Assembly (NCBI RefSeq): GCF_029504395.1
Contig: NZ_JAQFIF010000003.1
Location: 248,001 to 312,000 of the forward strand
Reading direction: 5' to 3'
Length of the DNA: 64,000 bases
From: Arthrobacter sp. ES3-54
Lineage (GTDB): Bacteria; Actinomycetota; Actinomycetes; Actinomycetales; Micrococcaceae
Shown: one piece after another, positions 34,407 through 43,037 of the stretch
How positions within the stretch are numbered: the first letter of the stretch is position 1
Layout of the letters: every line of letters starts with the position of its first letter
Notes under the pieces: generated by a model
Told to the model about the DNA's origin: nothing
The model's database searches: none
Seen by the model: the letters and a program-made list of their open reading frames with translations, nothing else
Translations under genes and position numbers: made by a program

Positions 34407-35528
34407 ATGACCGCATCAGTGATTTCCGCGGAGTCAATTCCCGGCACGGGCAGGGCCGCCCAGGGCGCCATTGAGCTCCGCCAGGTCAGCAAGCACTACG
34501 GCGACGTCGTTGCCGTGGACGAGCTGGACCTGACGGTTCAGCCCGGAGAGTTCGTGACCCTGCTGGGCCCCAGCGGCTCCGGCAAGACCACCACCATGAT
34601 GATGGTTGCGGGGTTTGAAGAACACACCGCCGGAACCGTCCTCATTGACGGCAGGCCCGTGGACTCGCTGCCGCCCCGGGACCGCAACCTCGGTGTGGTG
34701 TTCCAGAACTATGCCCTGTTCCCGCACATGAGCGCGCTGGAAAACGTGGAGTTTGCGCTCCGCATGAGGAAGGTGCCGCGCCCGGAACGGCGCCAGCGCG
34801 CGGAGGAAGCCCTCGACCGGGTGGGACTGGGCAAGATGGGCGGCCGGAAGCCGCGCCAGCTCTCCGGCGGGCAACAGCAGCGGGTGGCGCTGGCCCGGGC
34901 ACTGGTTTTCAATCCGGCGGCCCTGCTGCTGGATGAGCCGATGGCAGCCCTGGACAAGCGCCTCCGCGAGCAGATGCAGGAGGAGATCAAGACCCTGCAG
35001 AAGGGCCTGGGCATCTCGGTGCTGTTCGTGACGCACGACCAGGACGAGGCCATGGCCATGTCGGACCGGATCGTGGTGATGAAGGACGGGAAGATCGTGC
35101 AGTCTGGCCCGCCGGAGGAGGTGTACAACCACCCCCTCACCGACTGGGTGGCCAGCTTCCTCGGCGACACCAACCTCATCCCGTGCACCATCGTGGAGCG
35201 AAACGGCGAGGAGGCAGTTGTGGACCTCGGCGGACTTGGTTTGGCAAAGGTCCGGGACCGCGGGGCAAGCGGCGAGAACTACGCAGTCTCCATCCGCCCG
35301 GAGCACCTCAAGTTCAGGACGCGGGCTGCGGCGGGCAACGGATGCGCCGCGACCCTGGTGTCGTCCACGAACCTGGGCGCCACGGTCCGACACCGCCTCA
35401 CGGCCGGCGGTCACGAACTCCAACTCCGCGAGCTGAGCTCCGACCGGGGCACCCGGATCCTGCCGGATGAGGAGCTGTGGGTGGGCTGGGACGCGGACAA
35501 GGCCCAGCTGCTGGTCCTGGAGTCCTGA
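34407..35528 (+). CDS. ABC transporter ATPase (PotA-like)
   Basis: A 373-residue ATPase: Walker A GPSGSGKTT, Q-loop VVFQNYALFPHMSALENVEF, signature [15 protein letters not shown], Walker B LLLDEPMAALDK, switch His in FVTHDQDEAMAMSDRI, and a C-terminal TOBE domain (about 280-370). This layout is the PotA/FbpC type. AAGGAAAG lies shortly before the ATG. It is the last gene of the operon, followed by a very strong hairpin. Confidence 0.95.
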   Translation: MTASVISAESIPGTGRAAQGAIELRQVSKHYGDVVAVDELDLTVQPGEFVTLLGPSGSGKTTTMMMVAGFEEHTAGTVLIDGRPVDSLPPRDRNLGVVFQNYALFPHMSALENVEFALRMRKVPRPERRQRAEEALDRVGLGKMGGRKPRQLSGGQQQRVALARALVFNPAALLLDEPMAALDKRLREQMQEEIKTLQKGLGISVLFVTHDQDEAMAMSDRIVVMKDGKIVQSGPPEEVYNHPLTDWVASFLGDTNLIPCTIVERNGEEAVVDLGGLGLAKVRDRGASGENYAVSIRPEHLKFRTRAAAGNGCAATLVSSTNLGATVRHRLTAGGHELQLRELSSDRGTRILPDEELWVGWDADKAQLLVLES

Positions 35529-35536
35529 TCCCGGGA

Positions 35537-35566
35537 GGCCGGTCAGGGGTGGGCCGGTCAGGGGTG
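35537..35566. repeat. 15-bp perfect tandem repeat
   Basis: GGCCGGTCAGGGGTG occurs twice in immediate succession (35537-35551, 35552-35566), directly after the potA-like stop. Confidence 0.75.
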
Positions 35567-35592
35567 GGGCGGGTTCCGGCATCTCTCCTCGC

Positions 35593-35696
35593 GGGGACAT
35601 GCCCTCCTCTGGCACCCAGGGATGGACATAGGCCCACTATGTCCATCCCTGGTCTGCGCCGAGGCGCATGTCCAATCCGGGAGGGGGGACATGTCC
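35593..35696. repeat. cluster of GGACAT / ATGTCC boxes
   Basis: GGACATG or ATGTCC occurs at about 35595, 35624, 35640, 35669 and 35687. The last is the perfect palindrome GGACATGTCC (35687-35696). The cluster sits between the Pot-like operon and a leaderless gene and may be a regulator array or a dispersed intergenic repeat. Confidence 0.55.
35616..35652. terminator. 16-bp perfect inverted repeat after the transporter operon
   Basis: CCAGGGATGGACATAG and CTATGTCCATCCCTGG pair fully around a 5-nt loop. It would terminate the potA-like transcript. The stem contains two of the GGACAT boxes that recur through this gap. Confidence 0.75.
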
Positions 35697-35791
35697 ACTC
35701 GGGCAGGCGCGACCAGCCACGGTTGGCGGTCCGCCACGCGCACCGAGCCCCAAAGCCCTGGCTTGGCGGGGCCGGACCTACAATGGTTTCG

Positions 35792-36211
35792 ATGATGCCA
35801 GGACAGATTGCAGCTGCTGATGGAAAGAACGTGCTGAGCGTCAGCGCGGGCATCATCACATCGGTCTGGCAACCCGGCTCGTTTGTTGATGTCCACGACG
35901 CCAGGGACGCCATGCGGGCCGTAGCGCAGGTCAGCGGCGGAATCCCGATGCCGATGCTCTCCGAAATGACGGACGTGGAGATCAGCGCGGCCGCCAGGTA
36001 CGAGTTCGCGCAGACAACAGGGGTGCTGGCGATCGCCGTGCTTGGATCCAGCACTGTGGATCGTGTGATTGCGGCGGCAATGAGCCGGCACACCCGGTAC
36101 CCCCACGAGTTCTTCACTTCCAGGGACGACGCCATGGCCTGGCTGAACAACTTCATCTCCGACGGCGGCCAGCCCGATGGACACGCGGACGGCATTTCCG
36201 CCCTGGCGTGA
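35792..36211 (+). CDS. SpoIIAA/STAS-like domain protein, function unknown
   Basis: A 139-residue cytosolic protein. The alternation of strands and helices (VLSVSAGIITSVWQPG, DARDAMRAVAQVSGG, IPMPMLSEMTD, GVLAIAVLGSSTVDRVIAAA, EFFTSRDDAMAWL) fits the SpoIIAA-like STAS fold that is abundant as small proteins in Arthrobacter-type genomes. No catalytic residues are evident. ATG 35792 is chosen because TACAAT (35779-35784) ends exactly 7 nt before it, implying a leaderless transcript. In-frame ATGs at 35783 and 35795 are alternatives. Confidence 0.72.
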   Translation: MMPGQIAAADGKNVLSVSAGIITSVWQPGSFVDVHDARDAMRAVAQVSGGIPMPMLSEMTDVEISAAARYEFAQTTGVLAIAVLGSSTVDRVIAAAMSRHTRYPHEFFTSRDDAMAWLNNFISDGGQPDGHADGISALA

Positions 36212-36234
36212 GAGTTCCGGCCTGCGGCGTGCGG

Positions 36235-37128
36235 TTAGGCCTGGTCCACCGTAGTAGCTGCCTCGGTCTCCTTGACCTGCCGGTTGGTCGCGGCCCAGCT
36301 GGCCAGCAGCCGCAGTGCGTCCTCCGACGCGGAGCCGGGCTCGGCGTTGTAAACCAGCAGGGACAGCCCGGCGTCGGCCGAGACATCCAAGGCCTCGAAC
36401 ATCAGGTGGAGTTCCCCGACCACCGGGTGGTGGAAATGCTTGAGCCCGGTATAGTGCTGGCGCACGTTGTGCGCGGCCCACAGGGTGCGGAATTCCTCGC
36501 TCCGGGTCGATAGCTCGCCCACAAGGTCGGTCAAGCCGCGGTCGAAGGGGTCCCGGCCGGCCTCGGTGCGCAGGATCGCGACGGTGTCGTTCGCCGCACG
36601 CTCCCAGTCCGGATAGAAACTGCGCGAGCGGCCGTCCAGGAAGATGAAGCGGGCATGATTGGCCGGACGGGCCGGGCCCACATACATGTCCGAATACAGG
36701 GCGTAACCCAGCGGGTTGGCCGCGATGATGTCCATGCGTCCGTTCCGCACAAAGGCGGGCGCGTTGGTGATGGCGTTCAGCGTCAGCTGAACGCTGCGTC
36801 GGACGGACTCCGTGGGACGGGGACGACGGCGGGTCCGGCTGCCGGGGGCCGCCGCCCGGGCCAGGTCGAAGAGGTGGGCCCGTTCAGCGTCGTCGAGCTG
36901 CAGAGCCCTCGCCACCGCATCCAGCACACCCTCCGACACGCCAGACAGGTTTCCCCGCTCCAGCCGGGTGTAATACTCGACGCTGACGCCGGCCAGCATC
37001 GCGACCTCCCCGCGGCGCAGCCCCGGCACCCGGCGCTTGGCGCCGTAGACCGGCAGCCCCGACTGCTCGGGGGTGATCTTCGCCCGGCGCGAGGCAAGGA
37101 ATTCGCGGGTCGCGTCTCGATTGTCCAT
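36235..37128 (-). CDS. MmyB-like helix-turn-helix (XRE family) regulator
   Basis: A 297-residue paralogue of the regulator at 1416-2399. The helix-turn-helix (GLRRGEVAMLAGVSVEYYTR) precedes an MmyB-like domain with RARAAFVR-type core residues, including FYPDWERAANDTVA, GELSTRSEEFRTLWAAHNV and FHHPVVGELHL. ATG 37128 is leaderless: TAACGT (37141-37136) ends 7 nt before it. It is divergent from a zinc alcohol dehydrogenase and shares a 46-bp imperfect palindrome with it, so it probably represses that gene and itself. Confidence 0.9.
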   Translation of the reverse strand: MDNRDATREFLASRRAKITPEQSGLPVYGAKRRVPGLRRGEVAMLAGVSVEYYTRLERGNLSGVSEGVLDAVARALQLDDAERAHLFDLARAAAPGSRTRRRPRPTESVRRSVQLTLNAITNAPAFVRNGRMDIIAANPLGYALYSDMYVGPARPANHARFIFLDGRSRSFYPDWERAANDTVAILRTEAGRDPFDRGLTDLVGELSTRSEEFRTLWAAHNVRQHYTGLKHFHHPVVGELHLMFEALDVSADAGLSLLVYNAEPGSASEDALRLLASWAATNRQVKETEAATTVDQA

Positions 37129-37155
37129 GCCATCAACGTTAGGTCTTACCGCCCC

Positions 37156-37201
37156 CTGAGGGAGGCCCTGCCAGTACCCCTATCAGCAGGGACTCCCTCA
37201 G
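37156..37201. promoter_or_regulatory. large operator-like palindrome
   Basis: CTGAGGGAGGCCCTGC (37156-37171) and GCAGGGACTCCCTCAG (37186-37201) match as inverted repeats at 15 of 16 positions around a 14-nt centre. It lies in the gap between the divergent regulator and dehydrogenase genes, about 70 bp before the dehydrogenase start. Confidence 0.7.
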
Positions 37202-37272
37202 CGCTGCGAAGACGGGTTTGATGGATGGTGTTCCGTTGAACAACCCCCAACGATCAACAAGCAGGAGATTCA

Positions 37273-38316
37273 TTGCTTACCGTCAACGCTTACGCATCAC
37301 CTTCCGCGACAGAGCCGCTCGCCCTCACCACCATCGAGCGCCGCGACGTGGGCCCGCACGATGTCCTGATCGAGATCAAGTTCGCCGGGATCTGCCATTC
37401 GGACATCCACACCGTCCGCGGCGACTGGGGCCCGCAGACCTACCCGCTGGTCCCCGGCCATGAAATCGCCGGGATCGTCACCGAGATCGGTTCCGCCGTG
37501 ACCAAGCACACCGTCGGCGACCGCGTCGGCGTCGGTTGCATGGTCAACTCCTGCGGCGAGTGCGTCAACTGCCAGGCCGGCGAGGAACAGTACTGCCTCG
37601 CCGGAAACACCGGCACCTACGGCGCCGTCGACCGTGACGGCACCATCACCCAGGGCGGCTATTCCACGCACGTGGTGGTGGCCGAAGACTTCGTGGTCAC
37701 CATTCCCGAGGGCATCGAGCTCGACGTCGCCGCGCCGCTGCTGTGCGCCGGCATCACCACCTACTCGCCGCTGAACCACTGGGGCGCAGGCCCCGGCAAA
37801 AAGGTCGCGATCGTCGGCCTGGGCGGCCTGGGCCACATGGCAGTCAAGATCGCCCACGCCATGGGCGCCGACGTCACCGTCCTGTCCCAGTCGCTGAAGA
37901 AGCAGGAAGATGGGCTCCGCCTGGGCGCGGACCACTACTACGCCACGAGCGACGAAAACACCTTCACGGAACTCGCCGGCACGTTCGATCTGATCATCAA
38001 CACGGTCAGTGCCGCGATCGACATCAGCGCGTACCTGCAGCTGCTGTCCCTCGACGGTGCCCTGGTCAACGTCGGCGCGCCCGCGGAACCGCTCCCGGTG
38101 AACGTGTTCTCCCTGATCATGGGGCGCCGCTCCTTCGCCGGCTCGGCCATCGGCGGCATCCGCGAAACCCAGGAAATGCTCAACTTTTGCGCTGAGCACG
38201 GCCTGGGCGCCGAGATCGAGGTCATCCCGGCCGCGAAGATCAACGACGCCTACGAGCGCATCCTGGCCTCCGACGTTCGCTACCGCTTCGTGATTGACAC
38301 CGCGACCCTGAACTAG
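37273..38316 (+). CDS. zinc-dependent alcohol dehydrogenase (cinnamyl-alcohol type)
   Basis: A 347-residue medium-chain dehydrogenase. Catalytic zinc ligands are Cys41 (GICHSD) and His63-Glu64 (PGHE), with a third Cys in LLCAG. Structural zinc cysteines are 94, 97, 100 and 108. The cofactor motif is [10 protein letters not shown]. It resembles the NADP-linked aldehyde reductases YahK/CAD. TTG 37273 is the start because AGGAG lies six bases upstream. It is divergent from an MmyB-like regulator and followed by a cupin gene, possibly one detoxification unit. Confidence 0.93.
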   Translation: MLTVNAYASPSATEPLALTTIERRDVGPHDVLIEIKFAGICHSDIHTVRGDWGPQTYPLVPGHEIAGIVTEIGSAVTKHTVGDRVGVGCMVNSCGECVNCQAGEEQYCLAGNTGTYGAVDRDGTITQGGYSTHVVVAEDFVVTIPEGIELDVAAPLLCAGITTYSPLNHWGAGPGKKVAIVGLGGLGHMAVKIAHAMGADVTVLSQSLKKQEDGLRLGADHYYATSDENTFTELAGTFDLIINTVSAAIDISAYLQLLSLDGALVNVGAPAEPLPVNVFSLIMGRRSFAGSAIGGIRETQEMLNFCAEHGLGAEIEVIPAAKINDAYERILASDVRYRFVIDTATLN

Positions 38317-38402
38317 GACGCCGAGCCAGGGACCTGAGCCACGGCAGACGTGGCCTCCGGTCGCGCCAAGCAGTCAACACCCAGCAAACACCCTGTGAGG
38401 AA

Positions 38403-38810
38403 ATGACAGTGGAAATCCCAGCCAAGAAGCCAAGCGTCAAGGGACCGGCGCAGATGTTCACCGGCGATGTCTGGTTTGACGTCATCGCGGCCCCACAGCC
38501 CGAACCGTCCCGCATGCGCGTCAACGCGGTGCACTTTGCCCCGTGCGCCCGCACGGCCTGGCATTCGCACGCCGTCGGGCAGACCCTGCACGTCACCGAA
38601 GGCGTCGGCCTGATCCAGGCCCGCGGCGGCGAGGTGACGGAGATCCACCCGGGCGACACGATCTACACGCCGCCGGGGGAATGGCACTGGCACGGCGCCG
38701 CGCCGGACCACTTCATGACCCACCTTGCGATGTGGGAAGCCCCGGCCGAGGGTGCGGAGTCCGAGTGGGGTGACCTCGTGAGCGACGAGGAATACAACGG
38801 CACCACATAA
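38403..38810 (+). CDS. cupin-domain protein
   Basis: A 135-residue single-domain cupin. Metal-ligand motif 1 is CARTAWHSHAVGQTLHVTEG (His-x-His and downstream residues) and motif 2 is HPGDTIYTPPGEWHWHGAA. Similar small cupins in dehydrogenase operons are often called carboxymuconolactone-decarboxylase-associated or quercetin-type proteins, but activity is not predictable. It lies 86 bp after the alcohol dehydrogenase, same strand, probably in the same transcript. Confidence 0.88.
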   Translation: MTVEIPAKKPSVKGPAQMFTGDVWFDVIAAPQPEPSRMRVNAVHFAPCARTAWHSHAVGQTLHVTEGVGLIQARGGEVTEIHPGDTIYTPPGEWHWHGAAPDHFMTHLAMWEAPAEGAESEWGDLVSDEEYNGTT

Positions 38811-38934
38811 CACGACTGCGCTAAATCCTCCGGCGCTGCCGGTGCGGGGTCCCGCTGCCCAAGAGGGGAAGGGCCCCGCCCGGCATGCCAGGTGCCGGTG
38901 GCTTTCTGGCGTTGGCCCCGAAGCCGGTGCCCGG

Positions 38935-39516
38935 CTAGGACCCCGGCGCGGCCGGAACCATCCAGAAACCCGCGACTTCGCCGGCGGCGGGGTCGGTGCC
39001 GGGACGGAATCCCTGAACCTGGACTGGTCCGGCCCTCAGCTCGACCCGCGTTGTCTCAGCTGCTCCGCAGTCGAGGTTCATCTCCGCTCTGCCCCCGCCC
39101 CGGAGGCCGTCCTGGGACACCGTCAAAAGCGCGTTCGGTGCGCCGACGCAGGCGGCGGTGAGCATGTAGGTTCCCTTCGGCACCGCTGCGGCCGAGTTGC
39201 GGAATCCGCTGCCGCCAATCCCGCCCGTTCCGCCGAGGACGAGCCCGCCCGGCCGGGTGCCGAGGACTGCTTCCAACTCGCCCAGGTTGCGCTGCTCGGC
39301 CTCGGCGAGACCCGAAACAACCGGCGGGGGAGGCGGCAGCGAACGTGCCGGCCGACCGGCCCTGGTGGGTGCCGCCGTCGGATCTGTTACGTCATCGGGG
39401 TATTCGCACCCGGCCAGGCCTGCTGCCATGCCGGCCACAGCCAACAGCAGCGCGGCGCCGCGCATCCAGTGTCTTTCCCCGCCGAGTGACTTGCGCTGTG
39501 ACTTCCCCAGTGACAT
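38935..39516 (-). CDS. predicted lipoprotein, function unknown
   Basis: Up to 193 residues. A hydrophobic signal (AALLLAVAGMAAGLAGC) with a lipobox is followed by a Pro/Arg/Thr-rich linker (about 38-66) and a compact C-terminal domain with three further cysteines (AACVG, LDCGA) and many Gly. The ATG at 39516 gives a long basic n-region. The ATG at 39465, with GGGGAAAG upstream, gives a conventional signal peptide and is equally likely. It stands alone. I do not recognise the family. Confidence 0.7.
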   Translation of the reverse strand: MSLGKSQRKSLGGERHWMRGAALLLAVAGMAAGLAGCEYPDDVTDPTAAPTRAGRPARSLPPPPPVVSGLAEAEQRNLGELEAVLGTRPGGLVLGGTGGIGGSGFRNSAAAVPKGTYMLTAACVGAPNALLTVSQDGLRGGGRAEMNLDCGAAETTRVELRAGPVQVQGFRPGTDPAAGEVAGFWMVPAAPGS

Positions 39517-39575
39517 GCCCCGAGCCTACTGGCAACCGTGGCTATTGCTGCTGAAAAGAGCAGGCTGTATTTGAC

Positions 39576-39896
39576 CTATTGCCCCGGGGCCCGGTACGAC
39601 GGCGTCTTCGTGGTTGCCTCGTCGAGATCCTCCGCGGTCATGAGCGGTTTCAGGTGCAGGTTCACGGCACCGCTGGAATTGATCATCAGTGACAGCGCGA
39701 CGGCGTTGGCCTGGTCGGGGATATCGAAGATCCCCACGACGTCGGTCTCCCCGAAGGCGTAGTAGAAGCTATCGAGTGTGCCGCCCACCGATTTGAGGGC
39801 TTCGACCACCGCGTCACGCCGCTTGGTGCCACCCTCACGCATGAGGCCCTTGATTCCGTCGCCGAGGTAGTTCGCTTCGAACAGATATTTGCTCAT
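39576..39896 (-). CDS. GYD-domain protein
   Basis: A 106-residue protein of the GYD family (alpha+beta barrel, stand-alone). Recognisable segments are MSKYLFEANYLGDGIKGLMR and SFYYAFGETDVVGIFDIPD. The function of the family is unknown. ATG 39896 has AGGA seven bases upstream. It stands alone with a 240-bp divergent gap to the ABM-domain gene. Confidence 0.85.
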   Translation of the reverse strand: MSKYLFEANYLGDGIKGLMREGGTKRRDAVVEALKSVGGTLDSFYYAFGETDVVGIFDIPDQANAVALSLMINSSGAVNLHLKPLMTAEDLDEATTKTPSYRAPGQ

Positions 39897-40139
39897 CGTT
39901 TTTCCTATCCTGTGACGCCCAGGACATCGGCCTCCGAAGCGTGCCCGCTCCCAATAGTGGAAGGTCCGGGGCTGGTCCCAGAGTGGGGCCTGCGTACATG
40001 CTAGGCCTTCCACTTCACCCGTACAACGGTCTTTTGGCGGCCACGAGCGGGCCCGCCGGGCAGTCCGGCCCTACCGCCGGCCGCAGGACTGGAACATAAT
40101 CGCCGTATCAACCCCGTACGGACAATGGAGGCGATCGAC

Positions 40140-40454
40140 GTGTCTGTCTACACGCTCGGAATCTGGCTGGTGCATCCCGGCCGCGAGAACGATTTTGTGC
40201 AGGCCTGGCGGGACCTGGCCAGGAAAACGAAGGAGGATTTTCCCAACGCCAAAGGGGTGTTGATGCACGACCGCGACGTCAAGAACCGGTTCATCAGCAC
40301 CGGTCCCTGGGAGTCCCTGGAACAGATTGAGCAGTGGCGGGACTCAGCCCTGTTCAAGCAGAGCGTCGAGGCTATGAAGGACATCCTGGAACATTTCGAG
40401 TCGCGCACCCTGGACGAGGCCGCCAGCATCGGCTGGGACGCGACCGATATGTGA
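40140..40454 (+). CDS. antibiotic-biosynthesis-monooxygenase (ABM) domain protein
   Basis: A 104-residue alpha+beta barrel protein (YTLGIWLVHPGRENDFVQAW, then STGPWESLEQIEQWRDS). The start is taken as GTG 40140, because GGAGG sits eight bases upstream, inside a frame that also has an ATG at 40125 lacking any binding site. It would act as a dimer in the cytosol. Substrate unknown. Divergent from the GYD protein gene. Confidence 0.8.
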   Translation: MSVYTLGIWLVHPGRENDFVQAWRDLARKTKEDFPNAKGVLMHDRDVKNRFISTGPWESLEQIEQWRDSALFKQSVEAMKDILEHFESRTLDEAASIGWDATDM

Positions 40455-40529
40455 GTTTCCCGGGATTCGGGAATCGGGAATCGGGCGCCAAGCAGCCGCC
40501 GGCTGCGCGGCGGCGCACGTTCCCGCAGG

Positions 40530-41132
40530 CTATTCGGCCTGCAGCGCCTCAAACACGGAAGTCAGCAAGAGATCGTTCCGGCCCCAGACGGGATCGAAGA
40601 TTTCCACATACCAGGCATCCGCAAGCACCAGGGCCAGCGTCTCGTTGGTCTCGGCCGCCCAGTCCCTGAACTGGTCTTCCCCAACCGGCCCCTCGCTGCT
40701 TCCGAGCACGGTCACCACGTCGCCGTCCTGGACGGTCACCGGAATGGAGGCGCTGCTGGTCTCACCGGGGGCGTGCGCAACCGTCACGAGTCCGGTCCGG
40801 GTGGACAAGGCCAGGAGGGCCGACGCCGTCTCCGCGCTGCAGAAGGCCGTCACATAGGCGCGCTGCGCGACGCCAACGGCCTGAACGCCCGGCTGCGATT
40901 CTTTGGTGAAGAGCCCGTTGCGGTTGAGCCGGGCAAGCTCTGCGGCAATGACGGTGGTCTCGTCGTCGAACCCGGGTGAGAAGACCCCGGGCTGGTATTC
41001 GCTGGTGCCCTCGAGCCAGCGGGCGGTCAGCTCGCCGGCCGCCGCGATGGTGGCGGCCTGCCGCCAGACTTCGCGGTCCGCGAGAAGCCGGCCGAAGCTG
41101 TCCCGTTCGGTTGTGAACCTGACCTCGGACAT
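40530..41132 (-). CDS. conserved hypothetical protein (DUF6919-like), coupled to SRPBCC
   Basis: A 200-residue cytosolic protein, possibly of the DUF6919 type. It contains AAAGELTARWLEGTSEYQPG, a segment with Arg-Ala-Tyr-Val and Cys, and a hydrophobic core VTVQDGDVVTVLGSS. A very good ribosome binding site (AAAGGAGG) lies inside the end of the upstream SRPBCC gene and the two genes are two bases apart, so they are one transcription unit. No catalytic motif is recognised. Confidence 0.72.
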   Translation of the reverse strand: MSEVRFTTERDSFGRLLADREVWRQAATIAAAGELTARWLEGTSEYQPGVFSPGFDDETTVIAAELARLNRNGLFTKESQPGVQAVGVAQRAYVTAFCSAETASALLALSTRTGLVTVAHAPGETSSASIPVTVQDGDVVTVLGSSEGPVGEDQFRDWAAETNETLALVLADAWYVEIFDPVWGRNDLLLTSVFEALQAE

Positions 41133-41134
41133 GC

Positions 41135-41668
41135 TCAGGCCTCCTTTGCTGTGGGGTGCGGCGGGGGATGCGGGGTGGGGTGCGTCTGCGGGGCGTGGTG
41201 CTGCAGGAGGACGGACAACCGTTCGCAGCTGACCCGGAGCGCTTCCAGTTCACGCCGGCTGTAGTCCTCGATAATCGCATTGATGCGCTCGGCGAGGTGC
41301 TCATCGTCGACCTCGAACTCGTGGTTCAAGGTGACCACGGAGAGCCCGTCCGCCGGCCGGATCTCCCAGTCGCCGCAGAGCTCCCGGAGCGGGGATTCGA
41401 GGTCCAACTGGTGGAACTCGGCGCGGTGGCTGGCGGCATCAAAGACGCGCCAGCAGTGGCTTGAACTGAGCGAGCCGTTGGACACCAAGGACGTGCGGAG
41501 CTCATGCGCGGCGTCGTCGCCGCTGACCCGCTCCGAGTACACCGTGAAGCCGTCGAGGTAGGGCCAGTGTGAGGCGTCCCGCAGCATGCTGAAGACGAGG
41601 TCCGCCGGGGCGTTGATGCCGAGCCGGTGCGTGGTCCGGTGCGTCCTCTGGTGCGTGCTCACTGACAA
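41135..41668 (-). CDS. SRPBCC (START-like) domain protein
   Basis: A protein of about 177 residues with a START/polyketide-cyclase-like hydrophobic-pocket fold: THRLGINAPADLVFSMLRDA, HWPYLDGFTVYSERVSG and VVTLNHEFEVDDEHLAERIN with a long C-terminal helix. A His/Pro-rich tail ends the protein. Start codons are ambiguous. TTG 41668 has AGGAGG at seven bases, whereas GTG 41674 sits almost on it. It is similar in layout to actinorhodin-type aromatases/cyclases, but in this single-gene context the role is unknown. Confidence 0.78.
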   Translation of the reverse strand: MSVSTHQRTHRTTHRLGINAPADLVFSMLRDASHWPYLDGFTVYSERVSGDDAAHELRTSLVSNGSLSSSHCWRVFDAASHRAEFHQLDLESPLRELCGDWEIRPADGLSVVTLNHEFEVDDEHLAERINAIIEDYSRRELEALRVSCERLSVLLQHHAPQTHPTPHPPPHPTAKEA

Positions 41669-41873
41669 GTTCACCCCTCCTGTGTCGTGCTGTCACCCTG
41701 CAGGTCTTCTATGCAGGCTAGGCCAGTTGCGGCCCGCCGTGAACAATTCCTTCCCGCCACGTCACGCAGGGCAATCTTCGGTAACACTGGGCGTCCGCAG
41801 GCCGCGTCCGCAGACGCCGGATGAACGGGTATTACCGCCTGTATCCCTTGGTTTCATCTGGTTTCACGGCGCT

Positions 41874-41902
41874 TTGACCGGCATTCGCGCGCCCCGGATA
41901 GT
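41874..41902 (+). promoter_or_regulatory. promoter of the solo binding-protein gene
   Basis: TTGACC (41874-41879) and GATAGT (41897-41902) are 17 bp apart, with the ATG about 40 bp downstream and AAGGAG six bases before it. Confidence 0.55.
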
Positions 41903-41945
41903 TGCTGGCACCAGCACCACAGACCACCTCTTTCAAGGAGAAACC

Positions 41946-42929
41946 ATGTCGAGTCTTTCGTTCAAGTCCGGCGCCGCCGTCGCATTGGCGGCCACCGCCG
42001 TCCTGGGTCTCGCGGCCTGCTCCGATCCCGGCGCCGCAGCTGCCGGCGGCACGTCCGCGGCGCCGTCGTCCTCCTCCGGCATCAAGCAGTTCAACCTCTC
42101 TCCGCAGCAGGATCGCATCAAGGCCACGGTGGATGCCGCGGCCGCCGCGCTGGTCCCGGAGGCCATCAAGAAGGACGGGAAACTGACCGTGGCGGTGAGC
42201 CCGTTCGCGGCGCCGCTGGCCGTTTATGCCACGGATAACAAGACCCCGGTGGGCAATGAGGTGGATCTCGCCGTCGCGCTGGCCGAGTCGCTGGGCCTGG
42301 AGGCGGATATTGTCCCGACCGCGTGGGCCGACTGGCCGCTCGGCGTCGATTCGGGCAAGTACGAGGCAGTGCTGTCCAACGTCACCGTCACGGAGGAGCG
42401 CAAGCTCAAGTTCGACTTCGCCAGCTACCGCGAGGACAAGCTCGGCTTCTACGCCAAGGCGGACAGCAGCGTCACCAAGGTCGAGTCGGCCCCCGACATC
42501 GCCGGCAAGCGCGTGATCGTCGGCTCCGGCACCAACCAGGAGGCGATCCTGCTGCGCTGGGACGAGGAAAACAAGAAGAACGGCCTCAAGCCCGTGGAGT
42601 TCCAGTATTACGACGACGACTCCGCCTCCCAGCTTGCCGTCCAGTCCGGCCGGGCGGACCTTACCTTCGGCCCCAACGCCACGGCAGCTTACAAAGCGGC
42701 GTCCGACGCCAAGACCAAGCTGGTGGGCCTGGTGGACGGCGGCTGGCCGCTGAAGGCCAGCATCGCGGTCACCACGAAGAAGGACAACGGGTTTGCCGCC
42801 GCGGCCCAGGCCGGACTGAACCACCTGATCGAGGACGGCAGCTACGCCAAGATCCTGGACCGCTGGGGGCTGTCCGAGGAGGCCGTAGCGAAGTCGGAGC
42901 TGAACCCGGCGGGCCTGCCGAAGAGCTAG
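41946..42929 (+). CDS. amino-acid-type ABC binding lipoprotein (solo)
   Basis: A 327-residue periplasmic-binding (PBPb) protein of the polar amino acid family. The signal ends in LGLAAC and is followed by a Ser/Ala-rich spacer. The binding fold starts with DGKLTVAVSPFAAPLAVY and has NEVDLAVALAESLGLEADIV and GTNQEAILLRWDEE. It is clearly a paralogue of the binding protein at 47849-48898, sharing DGKLT, SGTNQE and GSYAK-LDRWGLSEEA-type segments. It has no permease of its own, so it may use the transporter encoded 6 kb to the right. Confidence 0.9.
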   Translation: MSSLSFKSGAAVALAATAVLGLAACSDPGAAAAGGTSAAPSSSSGIKQFNLSPQQDRIKATVDAAAAALVPEAIKKDGKLTVAVSPFAAPLAVYATDNKTPVGNEVDLAVALAESLGLEADIVPTAWADWPLGVDSGKYEAVLSNVTVTEERKLKFDFASYREDKLGFYAKADSSVTKVESAPDIAGKRVIVGSGTNQEAILLRWDEENKKNGLKPVEFQYYDDDSASQLAVQSGRADLTFGPNATAAYKAASDAKTKLVGLVDGGWPLKASIAVTTKKDNGFAAAAQAGLNHLIEDGSYAKILDRWGLSEEAVAKSELNPAGLPKS

Positions 42930-42962
42930 GCCGCCGCCTGAGGGTGCCGATTGCCTGGTAGA

Positions 42963-43020
42963 TCGATTGCTCCGTAACTGCCCTTCTGGGCCTCGAATAG
43001 GGCGGCTACGGAGCAACCGA
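42963..43020. terminator. long imperfect hairpin
   Basis: TTGCTCCGTA (42967-42976) and TACGGAGCAA (43007-43016) form a 10-bp stem, extendable to 13 of 14, with an inner GCCCT/AGGGC pair. It follows the solo binding-protein gene. Confidence 0.6.
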
Positions 43021-43037
43021 TGGTGCCGGACACAGAC

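Noticed and set aside
40455..40529. GGGATTCGGGAATCGGGAA repeats as an operator
   Set aside because: A short low-complexity run between the ABM gene and the convergent gene; it has no dyad symmetry of useful length.
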